Source: Knoellia sp031844405 (GTDB lineage Bacteria > Actinomycetota > Actinomycetes > Actinomycetales > Dermatophilaceae). From it: DNA of 64,000 bases. The notes under the pieces were generated by a model. It was not told where the DNA came from, made no database searches, and saw only the letters and a program-made list of their open reading frames with translations. Where the stretch lies: the NCBI GenBank assembly GCA_031844405.1, contig JAUZVC010000002.1, forward strand, positions 744,001-808,000, in the 5' to 3' direction. The position numbers and the translations under genes were made by a program. Within the stretch, counting starts at the first letter, position 1. The number at the start of each line of letters is the position of its first letter. This document shows, one piece after another, positions 36,288 through 43,523 of this stretch.

Positions 36288-37310
36288 TCACTCGAAGGGG
36301 CTGTCGATCCACCCCCGGGCCGCAGCCCGCAGCGCGAGGTCGAAGCGGCTGCGGGCGTCAAGGCTCACCGCGATGCCGGCGACGATGCGGCGGACCGTGC
36401 GCGTCGACTGGCCGGTGGCGCGCGCGATGGCCTCGTCCTTGTGGCCGAGAGCGAGCATGTTGAGGATGGCCAGCTCCATCGGCCGCGGGCCGTCGAGCGG
36501 CGACGGCGGGACCTTGGCGGTGAGGGGCTGGGAGTCCTTCCAGACGAGCTCGAAGAGGCTGTGGAAGAGGTGGACGATGCTGCTGTGCTCGACGACGACG
36601 GCTCCCTCGGCCGCGACGGTCGAGTCGAGCGGGATGACCGCGACCCGCCGGTCGAAGACGAGCAGCCGCGTGGGGAGTGTGGGGCGGGTCCGGATCCGCA
36701 CGCCCATGGCCACCGAGTCGAGGAGGTGGTGGGCGACGGCGGCGTCACGGTAGAACGCCTCGATGCAGATCATCCGCAGGGTGACGCCGCGGTCGAGCAG
36801 CCCCTGGTCGAGCCCTCGCCCCTCGGCGGCCGCCTCGGCCGAGGGCTGGGTCGTCACGAAGGAGCAGACCTCGTCGCGGACGTCCCGGCCCAGCTCGGCC
36901 AGGCGCTCCATGACGTGCTCGCGGCGGTGAAGCGTCACGATGCCAGGGCTGTCGAGGTGCAGGCCGGTGCCGCCGAAGACCCCGGACAGGCGGTCGACGA
37001 GCAGACGGGTGTCGGCGAGCTCGTCCATGTGGAAGGACGCGAGCTTCTCCCGCTCGGCCAGCAGGCCCCCGAGGGCCGCGCGCGGGTGGATGAGCCGCCA
37101 GCCGGGCTCCTCGTCGTCGGACGGGGCGATGACCCCGAGCGTCACGAGGTGGTCGAGGCTCGTGCGGACGACCTTCTCGTCGAGGCCGGAGACGGCGGCG
37201 ATGCCCGGCGCGTCGAGCCACTGCTGGGCGACGACGGTCTCGAGGACGGCGATGTGGACGTCGCCCCGCTCGTCCCCACGCCCGAACGTCTCTGTCGGCC
37301 CCGCCAGCAT
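36288..37310 (-). CDS. LuxR-type regulator with TrmB-like N-terminus
   Basis: 340 aa. The N-terminal winged helix (VAQQWLDAPGIAAVSGLDEK, then VVRTSLDHLVTLGVI) resembles TrmB/MarR-type domains. The centre (~120-270) resembles the phospholipase-D-like sensor region of TrmB-family regulators. The C-terminus is a LuxR HTH (MELAILNMLALGHKDEAIARATGQSTRTVRRIVAGIA, ~277-316). Regulators of this layout are common in actinobacteria, often near short peptide or natural-product genes. A 35-codon gene lies 89 bp upstream on the same strand, separated by a perfect hairpin. The regulator is convergent with the ABC operon and is a candidate controller of the peptide gene and neighbours. Confidence 0.8.
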   Translation of the reverse strand: MLAGPTETFGRGDERGDVHIAVLETVVAQQWLDAPGIAAVSGLDEKVVRTSLDHLVTLGVIAPSDDEEPGWRLIHPRAALGGLLAEREKLASFHMDELADTRLLVDRLSGVFGGTGLHLDSPGIVTLHRREHVMERLAELGRDVRDEVCSFVTTQPSAEAAAEGRGLDQGLLDRGVTLRMICIEAFYRDAAVAHHLLDSVAMGVRIRTRPTLPTRLLVFDRRVAVIPLDSTVAAEGAVVVEHSSIVHLFHSLFELVWKDSQPLTAKVPPSPLDGPRPMELAILNMLALGHKDEAIARATGQSTRTVRRIVAGIAVSLDARSRFDLALRAAARGWIDSPFE

Positions 37311-37332
37311 GCCGACATGCTAGGTGATCGCC

Positions 37333-37359
37333 GCCCGGGCGCCGTGACGGCGCCCGGGC
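37333..37359 (-). terminator. Perfect 12-bp stem hairpin between peptide gene and regulator
   Basis: GCCCGGGCGCCG (37333-37344) and CGGCGCCCGGGC (37348-37359) pair exactly around a 3-nt loop. It lies downstream of the peptide gene stop (37400) and upstream of the regulator start (37310), both on the minus strand. It may be a terminator or attenuator that makes the peptide transcript much more abundant than the regulator transcript. Confidence 0.6.
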
Positions 37360-37399
37360 GGCGGGTCCGGGCGCGTGCGCCCGCGGGGTCAGTGCGGCG

Positions 37400-37507
37400 T
37401 CACCAGCAGACGACGCAGAAGCCGTTGAGCCCGGCCAGGGCGTTCTGCAGCGGGACGACGAGGTCGGTCCAGATGGGTGAGAGGGTGAGGGTGGAGACGA
37501 AGGCCAT
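37400..37507 (-). CDS. 35-aa hydrophobic peptide ending GFCVVCW
   Basis: ATG at 37507 with AAGGGGA 9 bp upstream and a TGA at 37400. The sequence runs MAFVSTLTLSPIWTDLVVPL followed by QNALAGLNGFCVVCW. It has no charged residue except one Asp, no signal-peptide basic region, and a C-terminal C-x2-C-W. It looks like a short signalling or modified peptide precursor. The C-terminal Gly-Phe-Cys-Val-Val-Cys-Trp would be the candidate core. It is immediately upstream of a LuxR/TrmB-type regulator and next to an ABC export operon and a secreted hydrolase. A longer in-frame reading to 37624 has no good start and was not used. Family not recognised; that it is a real gene rests on the ribosome binding site, the context and the unusual C-terminus. 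Confidence 0.6.
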   Translation of the reverse strand: MAFVSTLTLSPIWTDLVVPLQNALAGLNGFCVVCW

Positions 37508-37731
37508 GTCGAGGTTCCCCTTGCAGGTGGTGGTGGTGGTGTGGTGTGCAGCGACAGCGTCACACCTGCCCCAGCCGGGCGCTGACGTTTGGCTGTCCGC
37601 TAAGGGCTTGTCCACTTCCGGCAATGGCTACACACAGCAAACCTCCCGAGCCTCGCACCACACATCCGCGTCCGGTGGAGTGGCCTCACGTCACATGGGC
37701 ACGGGCGACCCGCGCGAGGATGCTGACGCCC

Positions 37732-39135
37732 ATGCGCCCGACAACGACGTCTCCACGCACCCTCCTGGCGGCCGTGGCCGCCCTCGCCACGACCCTGACC
37801 TTCACCATCGCCGCACCCGAGGCCTCGGCCGACCGGGCGAGCGACAAGCCGGGTGGTGGCCACTGCGCCCGCCAGTCCAAGATCGCCGTCCCCGGCGCCG
37901 AGATGCAGAAGGTCGCCTGCCTCGACGACCTCACGACGGCGAGCACCGTCGCGACCGGCCACAGCAAGGCCGCCGACTTCGCCGGCCTGCACACGCCCGG
38001 GACGGTGAACCCGACGGGTGTCCCCGGCATCCAGGTCGACGGCTACTTCCCGGACACCTCGACGACGAACACGAACAACGGCTGGAACCACGACAGCCAG
38101 TTCGTCATCCGCATCCCCGACCACTGGAACGGCGGCCTCGTCGTCACCGGCGCACCGGGCAACCGCACCCAGTACGCCAACGACTTCATCTGGTCGGACT
38201 GGGTGCTGTCCAAGGGCTACGCGTTCGCGAGCACCGACAAGGGCAACATCGGCCTCAACTTCTTCGATGACGGCTCCACACCGGGCGGCAGTGTGCGCGA
38301 GTGGAACGCGCGCGTCACCGAGCTCACCGTCGCGACCAAGAAGGTCCTCCAGCAGGTCCGCGCGAGCAAGCCGAAGCACACGTGGATGGCCGGCATCTCC
38401 AACGGCGGCTACCTCGTCCGCTGGCAGCTTGAGAACCGCCCCGACCTCTATGACGGCGGCCTCGACTGGGAGGGCACGCTCTTCCGCGCGGACGGCCCGA
38501 ACCTGCTCACCTACCTGCCGACGGCCCTCAAGAACTACCCCTCGTATGCCGCGACCGGCAGTCCCGAGGCCCACGCGGCGATGATCGCGGCCGGCTTCGC
38601 CCCCGGCAGCGAGTTCCTGTGGCCCTTCCACCACCAGGTCTACTGGGACCTCACGCAGCGGATCTACCGCGAGGAGTTCGACCCGACCTTCGACGGTGAC
38701 ACCAAGGCGGGCACGCCCTACTGCGCCAGCGGCACCTCGCAGTGCGACGCCGACTACGACTACGAGAGCCGCCCGGAGTCGGTCAAGGAGGCCATCCGCT
38801 CGGTGGAGCTCACCGGCAGGATCGGCAAGCCGCTCATCACGGTGCACGGTGACATGGACACCCTGCTCCCGATCGGCACCGACTCCGACGTCTACGACGA
38901 CCTCATCGACGACGCCGGCGCGGGCGACCTGCACCGCTACTACCGCGTCGAGGACGGCACCCACACCGACGCGCTCGTGCCGGCGTTCCCGGACCGCCTC
39001 CGTCCGCTCCTGCCGTGCGCCCGGTCGGGCTTCGACGCGCTGACCGCGTGGGTCGAGGACGGCACCACCCCGCCCGCCGACGCCACCGTGGCGCGGCCGA
39101 CCTCGGGCGACCTGCTCCACACCTGTTCGCTCTGA
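37732..39135 (+). CDS. Secreted alpha/beta-hydrolase (tannase / hydroxybutyrate-oligomer-hydrolase-like)
   Basis: 467 aa from the ATG at 37732, with GAGGA upstream; an ATG at 37720 is an alternative. The signal peptide (TLLAAVAALATTLTFTIAAP, cleavage near ASA) indicates export. The core has IRIPDHWNGGLVVTGAPGNR (oxyanion strand), WMAGISNGGYLVRWQ (nucleophile Ser in GISNGG), an Asp in VHGDMDTLLPIGTDS and a C-terminal His in YRVEDGTHTDALVP. Four Cys pairs in the mature chain suggest disulfides. This pattern fits secreted esterases of the tannase/3-hydroxybutyrate oligomer hydrolase kind; substrate unknown. It is divergent from the peptide gene, with starts 224 bp apart. Confidence 0.75.
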   Translation: MRPTTTSPRTLLAAVAALATTLTFTIAAPEASADRASDKPGGGHCARQSKIAVPGAEMQKVACLDDLTTASTVATGHSKAADFAGLHTPGTVNPTGVPGIQVDGYFPDTSTTNTNNGWNHDSQFVIRIPDHWNGGLVVTGAPGNRTQYANDFIWSDWVLSKGYAFASTDKGNIGLNFFDDGSTPGGSVREWNARVTELTVATKKVLQQVRASKPKHTWMAGISNGGYLVRWQLENRPDLYDGGLDWEGTLFRADGPNLLTYLPTALKNYPSYAATGSPEAHAAMIAAGFAPGSEFLWPFHHQVYWDLTQRIYREEFDPTFDGDTKAGTPYCASGTSQCDADYDYESRPESVKEAIRSVELTGRIGKPLITVHGDMDTLLPIGTDSDVYDDLIDDAGAGDLHRYYRVEDGTHTDALVPAFPDRLRPLLPCARSGFDALTAWVEDGTTPPADATVARPTSGDLLHTCSL

Positions 39136-39148
39136 GACCCCCGAAGAC

Positions 39149-39223
39149 CGACTGATTGCCCTTTTCGTCCCGAACCGGGACCGCGCGCGGACCGCAGCGG
39201 CGGACGAAAAGGGCAATCAGTCG
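39149..39223. repeat. 22-bp perfect inverted repeat with 31-bp centre
   Basis: The arm at 39149-39170 (CGACTGATTGCCCTTTTCGT plus two C) and the arm at 39202-39223 are exact reverse complements. It sits between the converging ends of the secreted hydrolase (39135) and the MFS gene (39281). The right arm continues into the tandem repeat that follows. It may act as a bidirectional terminator; the length of the perfect arms is unusual. Confidence 0.75.
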
Positions 39224-39288
39224 CGGGTTGTGGCGCTGGAAGTGGCAATCAGTCGCGGGTTGTGGCGCTGGAAGTGGCAATCAGTCGA
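39214..39288. repeat. Two 32-bp direct repeats plus a partial third, reaching into the MFS stop codon
   Basis: Unit 1 is 39214-39245 and unit 2 is 39246-39277, identical to each other. A third partial unit (CAATCAGTCG) starts at 39278 and contains the stop codon of the MFS gene (TGA on the minus strand, 39281-39283). Each unit begins with CAATCAGTCG, the sequence that also ends the right arm of the adjacent inverted repeat. Only two full copies without spacers are present, so this is not a CRISPR array. Confidence 0.8.
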
Positions 39289-40849
39289 TGGGCTGCTCGA
39301 GACCGAGCGGGTCCTTCTCGTCGTGCTTGGCGACCGTGGTTCGCAGCTCGGTGTGCGGCATGAGCGCGACGGCGACGAGCGTGATGATCGCGACGCCGGC
39401 CGCGATGAGGAAGATGAAGCCGGTGCTGTCGCCGTAGGCGTGGCGGACGATCGTGACGACCTGCTCGGGCAGTCCGGTGAGGTCGAGGCTGCCGCCGCCG
39501 CTCGTGTCGGCCGGCACAGGGAGCCTGGCCTCTCGCAGGCCGGTGGCGACGTGGTCGCCCACCCGGTTGGCGAGAACCGCGCCGAGGACGGCGATCCCGA
39601 CGGTGCCGCCGAGCGAGCGGAAGAAGCTCACGACGCCGCTCGCCGCTCCGATGTCGCGCACGTCGACGGTGTTCTGGACGACGAGGACGAGGTTCTGCAT
39701 GAGCGTGCCCTGACCCAGGCCCATGAGGACCATGTAGGCGGACAGGTGCCAGATCGGCGTCGTGTGGTCGGTGGGCCCCATGAGCGCGAGGCCGGCGATG
39801 AGCACGACCGTGCCGATGACCATGTAGGGCTTCCAGATGCCGGTGCGGGTGATGAGCTGCCCCGAGACCGTGGCGCCGACCATGCTGCCGAGGATGAGCG
39901 GCAGCATGAGCAGGCCGGCCTCGGTGGGGGAGAAGCCCTGCGCGACCTGGAAGAACTGGCTGAGGAAGACCGAGGTGCCGAACTGCGCGATGCCGACGGC
40001 GATGCTGCCGATGATCGCGAGGGTCGTCGTGCGCTCGAGGAGGACCTTCGGCGGGATGAGCGGCTCGGGGTGGCGACGCTCGACCATGACCAGGGCCACG
40101 ACGGCGAGCGCGGCCGGGACGAGGAACTCGGCGGTCTCGACGGAGACCCAGTCGAAGCTGCGTCCGGCGAACGAGACCCAGACGAGCGGCAGGCTCGCGG
40201 CGATCGAGATGAGGACGGCACCCCACCAGTCGATGCGCACCGCGCGGCGCGAGTGCTGGAGGTGGAGGAACCTCTGGAGCATCGCGAGGCCGAGAAGGGA
40301 GATCGGCACTGCCGCCCAGAAGCACCAGCGCCAGCCGACGCTGTCGACGAGCAGGCCGCCGAGGAGCGGGCCGGAGACGGTGGCGACGGCCATGACCGCG
40401 GCCATGTAACCGCTGTAGCGACCGCGCTCCCTCGGCGGGATGATCGAGCCCATGATGGCCTGGGCGAGCGCCATGAGACCGCCGACGCCGAGGCCCTGGA
40501 GCGAGCGGGCGCCCAGCAGCTGCGGCACGTTCTGCGCGAAGCCTGCGGCGAGCGACCCGAGGAGGAAGAGCACGCCCGAGACCTGGACGAGGAGCTTCTT
40601 GTCGAAGAGGTCCGAGAGCTTGGACCAGATCGGGCTGGAGACGGTCATCGCCAGCAGGGTCGTCGTCACGACCCAGGTGTAGGAGGTCTGGCTTCCCTGG
40701 AGGTCGCCGATGATCGTCGGCAGGGCGGTGCTGACGATCGTCGAGCTCAGCATGGCGACGAAGAGCATGGAGAGCAGACCGGTGAGAACCTCGAGCACCT
40801 CCTTGTGGCTGAGGTCCGGTTCCCGGGTGAGGGTGGCGGTGTCGGTCAT
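39281..40849 (-). CDS. MFS drug efflux protein, 14-TM (EmrB/QacA, DHA2) family
   Basis: 522 aa. It is a proton-driven exporter of hydrophobic drugs. TM1 region LLSMLFVAMLSSTIVSTALP is followed by the DHA2 motif C-like patterns. Motif A appears as SDLFDKKLLVQVSGVLFLLG, motif B as GLGVGGLMALAQAIMGSIIPPRERGRYSG, and motif C as AVATVSGPLLGGLLVDSVGWRW. The C-terminus ends MPHTELRTTVAKHDEKDPLG and stops within the tandem repeat. Its ATG overlaps the stop of a MarR regulator by 4 bp, so the pair is almost certainly a substrate-induced efflux operon. Confidence 0.92.
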   Translation of the reverse strand: MTDTATLTREPDLSHKEVLEVLTGLLSMLFVAMLSSTIVSTALPTIIGDLQGSQTSYTWVVTTTLLAMTVSSPIWSKLSDLFDKKLLVQVSGVLFLLGSLAAGFAQNVPQLLGARSLQGLGVGGLMALAQAIMGSIIPPRERGRYSGYMAAVMAVATVSGPLLGGLLVDSVGWRWCFWAAVPISLLGLAMLQRFLHLQHSRRAVRIDWWGAVLISIAASLPLVWVSFAGRSFDWVSVETAEFLVPAALAVVALVMVERRHPEPLIPPKVLLERTTTLAIIGSIAVGIAQFGTSVFLSQFFQVAQGFSPTEAGLLMLPLILGSMVGATVSGQLITRTGIWKPYMVIGTVVLIAGLALMGPTDHTTPIWHLSAYMVLMGLGQGTLMQNLVLVVQNTVDVRDIGAASGVVSFFRSLGGTVGIAVLGAVLANRVGDHVATGLREARLPVPADTSGGGSLDLTGLPEQVVTIVRHAYGDSTGFIFLIAAGVAIITLVAVALMPHTELRTTVAKHDEKDPLGLEQPID

Positions 40850-41451
40850 GCGGGTCCTTGGGTGTCGGTGCGCGAGTGGGTGTCGTCGGGGGAGAGGTCG
40901 TCGGTGGTCGTGTCGCCGGGGGAGATGTCGTCGGTGGTCGTGTCGCCGGGGGCCTTCGCGGTCCGGGCCCGCGGTGCGGGGGAGGAGCCGCCGAGCGCGG
41001 GGATGATGTGGTCGGTGATCTCGTCGAGGGTGCGGGCGGCGGCAGTCGCGGTCGCCGGGTTCCAGTCGGTGAAGTGCTCGCGCATCCGCTCGACGTAGGC
41101 GTGACGCAGCGACGCCAGCCGGGCGCGGCCCTGCGAGGTGAGGGAGACGAGCTCCGCGCGCCCGTCGGCAGGGTCCCGTCGACGCTCGACGAGGCCCTCG
41201 GCGGTGAGGGAGACGAGCTGCCGGCTGATGACCGAGGGGCCGACGTGCAGACGCTCGGCGATGAAGCCGGAGCGGGCGTCACCGTGGTCCTCGAGAACCT
41301 TGAGGAGCGTGACGTCGGTCGGTGACAGGCCCCCGGGCAGCTGGAGCCAGAGGTGCGACGCGGCCCGCAGGGAGCGGGTGAGCCGGAACAGGCTCGAGGC
41401 GAAGAGCTCGAACTCGTCGCCGCCGGGAGATTGCTTGACCATGTCAATCAT
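40846..41451 (-). CDS. MarR-family transcriptional regulator
   Basis: 201 aa from the ATG at 41451 (MIDMVKQSPGG), preceded by AAAGGGAG; longer readings run into non-coding sequence. The winged helix is typical: LSPTDVTLLKVLEDHGDARS, FIAERLHVGPSVISRQLVSL (recognition helix), TAEGLVERRRDPADGRAELV (wing with the conserved DxRA). The C-terminal tail carries a Gly-Asp-Thr-Thr-Thr-Asp-Asp repeat and is poorly ordered. It probably represses itself and the MFS gene. Inverted repeats of the MarR type lie in the promoter (41471-41483). Confidence 0.9.
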   Translation of the reverse strand: MIDMVKQSPGGDEFELFASSLFRLTRSLRAASHLWLQLPGGLSPTDVTLLKVLEDHGDARSGFIAERLHVGPSVISRQLVSLTAEGLVERRRDPADGRAELVSLTSQGRARLASLRHAYVERMREHFTDWNPATATAAARTLDEITDHIIPALGGSSPAPRARTAKAPGDTTTDDISPGDTTTDDLSPDDTHSRTDTQGPA

Positions 41452-41470
41452 TGAACTCCCTTTGGTTGCG

Positions 41471-41483
41471 TCAAGCAACTTGA
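41471..41483. promoter_or_regulatory. Inverted repeat TCAAG-N3-CTTGA, probable MarR operator
   Basis: TCAAGCAACTTGA has perfect 5-bp arms and lies 20 bp upstream of the marR start codon. It overlaps a second symmetric reading (TTGC...GCAA at 41465-41477 region). TTGA/TCAA half-sites at this spacing are usual for MarR operators. Confidence 0.5.
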
Positions 41484-41671
41484 TGCCTCGCCCTGGCGCC
41501 CGCCCCTGCCGGCCACACCACGCTGTTGACGCGTCCCACCCGCCCGAAGCGCGTCCACGCGGCGCGCCGCACCGGCACACGCCGTCGCCCCGGAAGGTGC
41601 CACGACGGCACAGGTGCGGAACCTATGCTCGGGGCGATCCCACTCCCGAGCCGTGAGGCCTTCCACCAGCG

Positions 41672-42466
41672 ATGATTCGCTTCGACAACGTCACCAAGGT
41701 CTATCCGAGGTCGACCCGCCCTGCACTCGCCGACGTCAACGTCAACGTCGAGCGTGGGGAGTTCGTCTTCGTCGTCGGGCCGTCCGGCTCCGGCAAGTCC
41801 ACGCTGCTGCGCCTCGCGCTGCGCGAGGAGCGCGCGACCTCGGGCACGGTCCTCGTCGCGGGCCAGGACCTCGGGTCGCTCTCGGCCCGCAAGGTCCCGC
41901 GCTTCCGCCGCGAGATCGGCGCCGTCTTCCAGGACTTCCGCCTCCTGCCCGGCAAGACCGTCGACCAGAACGTCGCGTTCGCGCTCCAGGTCATCGGCAA
42001 GCCGACGTCGGCCATCCGCCAGCTCGTCCCCGAGACCCTCGAGATGGTCGGGCTCGAGGGCAAGGGCAAGCGCCTTCCGCACCAGCTCTCCGGTGGTGAG
42101 CAGCAGCGCGTCGCCATCGCCCGCGCCGTCGTCAACAAGCCGCAGATCCTGCTGTGCGACGAGCCGACCGGCAACCTCGACCCCAAGATCAGCCTCGACA
42201 TCGTCCGCCTGCTCGACCGCATCAACCGCACGGGCACGACCGTCGTCATGGCGACGCACGACGCCGACACCGTCAACCAGCTGCGCCGCCGGGTCGTCCA
42301 GCTCGACGAGGGGCAGGTCGTGCGCGACGAGGAGCACGGCACCTACCTCGCCCCGGTCGTCCCCGAGGAACCCCCCGTCGAGGACCCCGACGCCGTCGAG
42401 GACGCGGAGGTCGCCGAGGAGATCGGGGACCTCGACCCCGAGCGGTTCGGAGGGGAGGACCGATGA
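41672..42466 (+). CDS. ftsE: Cell division ATP-binding protein FtsE
   Basis: 264 aa. It is the ATPase of the FtsEX complex, which controls wall hydrolases at the septum. It starts MIRFDNVTKVYPRSTRPALA; Walker A GPSGSGKST (~36-44), Q-loop VFQDFRLLPGKTV, signature LSGGEQQRVAIARAV, Walker B ILLCDEPTGNLDP and switch ATHDADTV. The C-terminus has an acidic extension of ~35 residues (VPEEPPVEDPDAVEDAEVAE) beyond the usual ~228 aa, as in several actinobacteria. A possible -10 (TATGCT, ~41623-41628) precedes it. It overlaps ftsX by 4 bp. Confidence 0.96.
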   Translation: MIRFDNVTKVYPRSTRPALADVNVNVERGEFVFVVGPSGSGKSTLLRLALREERATSGTVLVAGQDLGSLSARKVPRFRREIGAVFQDFRLLPGKTVDQNVAFALQVIGKPTSAIRQLVPETLEMVGLEGKGKRLPHQLSGGEQQRVAIARAVVNKPQILLCDEPTGNLDPKISLDIVRLLDRINRTGTTVVMATHDADTVNQLRRRVVQLDEGQVVRDEEHGTYLAPVVPEEPPVEDPDAVEDAEVAEEIGDLDPERFGGEDR

Positions 42467-43368
42467 AGGTCGGGTTCATCGCCGGTGAGGTCTGGTCCGG
42501 TCTGCGGCGCAACCTGTCGATGGCGCTCTCGGTCATCCTCGTGACGATGGTGTCGATGTTCCTCCTCGGTCTCGGGCTGCTCGCCCAGCGGCAGGCCGAC
42601 ACGATGAAGGGCTACTGGTACGACCGCATCCAGGTCTCGATCTACCTCTGCACCGACAACTCCCTCCAGCCCAACTGCCAGGGCCAGGCGGCGACCGAGG
42701 CGCAGGAGCAGAGCATCAAGAGCCAGCTCGAGGCGCTGCCCGAGGTCAAGGCGGTCTTCCAGGAGTCCGAGGAGCAGGCGTTCGAGCGCTTCAAGGAGCA
42801 GTTCCGCAACAGCCCCATCACCGGCAACGTCCAGCTCGGCGACATCCCGCAGAGCTTCCGCGTCCAGCTCTCGGACCCGACTAAGTATGCCGTCGTCACG
42901 AGCCAGTTCGAACGTGCGCCGGGGGTCGCGAGCGTCCAGGACCAGGAGAAGGTCCTCAAGCGGTTCTTCCAGATCATCAACTGGATCACCGGCTTCTCGG
43001 TCTTCCTCGCCGGGCTCATGGTCATCTGCGCGACGCTGCTCATGGCGACGACGATCCGCCAGGCCGCCTTCATCAGGCGGCGCGAGATCGGGATCATGCG
43101 CCTCGTCGGCGCCTCCAACTGGACGATCCGTATGCCGTTCATCCTCGAGATGCTCGTCGTCGCCACGCTCGGCGTGGCGCTCGCGGTCGGGATGCTCTGG
43201 GTCGGGCTGAGGCTCATCTTCAACGCCGGCTTCAACCAGGTCGTCCTCAACAAGGCGCTCATCGGCGCGGGCGACGTGTGGGCGCTCACCCCGTGGCTCT
43301 TCGGCGGGGTCATCACCATCGCCGTGCTCACGAGCGTCGTCACCCTCCGGCGCTACCTCCGCGTCTGA
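42463..43368 (+). CDS. ftsX: Cell division protein FtsX
   Basis: 301 aa, ATG overlapping the ftsE stop. Membrane subunit of FtsEX with a cytoplasmic start (MKVGFIAGEVWSGLRRNLSM), TM1 ALSVILVTMVSMFLLGLGLL and an extracytoplasmic loop (~45-165) with two Cys (YLCTDNSLQPNCQGQ) likely to be bonded. Three C-terminal TM helices include ITGFSVFLAGLMVICATLLM and FILEMLVVATLGVALAVGML. The loop contacts the wall hydrolase; the M23 protein encoded next is the obvious partner. GTATGCCGT occurs twice (42895, 43130), once as Tyr-Ala-Val and once as Arg-Met-Pro. Confidence 0.96.
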   Translation: MKVGFIAGEVWSGLRRNLSMALSVILVTMVSMFLLGLGLLAQRQADTMKGYWYDRIQVSIYLCTDNSLQPNCQGQAATEAQEQSIKSQLEALPEVKAVFQESEEQAFERFKEQFRNSPITGNVQLGDIPQSFRVQLSDPTKYAVVTSQFERAPGVASVQDQEKVLKRFFQIINWITGFSVFLAGLMVICATLLMATTIRQAAFIRRREIGIMRLVGASNWTIRMPFILEMLVVATLGVALAVGMLWVGLRLIFNAGFNQVVLNKALIGAGDVWALTPWLFGGVITIAVLTSVVTLRRYLRV

Positions 43369-43523
43369 GCCGACACCGCACCGCCACGAAAACCGGCGAT
43401 TCGCCAGCGGGACGGTGACTAGTCAGCCACCATGGGGGTGGCCCTCGGCGCCATCTGGACGAGCCGCCACCTGAGACCAGGGACAGGACTTTGCCGGGAA
43501 ATGTTCCCAAACGGAGGTGACTC

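Noticed and set aside
39214..39288. CRISPR array
   Set aside because: The 32-bp units abut without spacers, only two full copies exist, and no cas genes are present.
43369..43523. c-di-AMP riboswitch upstream of the M23 gene
   Set aside because: Such riboswitches precede wall hydrolase genes in actinobacteria, but the conserved core sequences are not visible here; only a small hairpin is seen.
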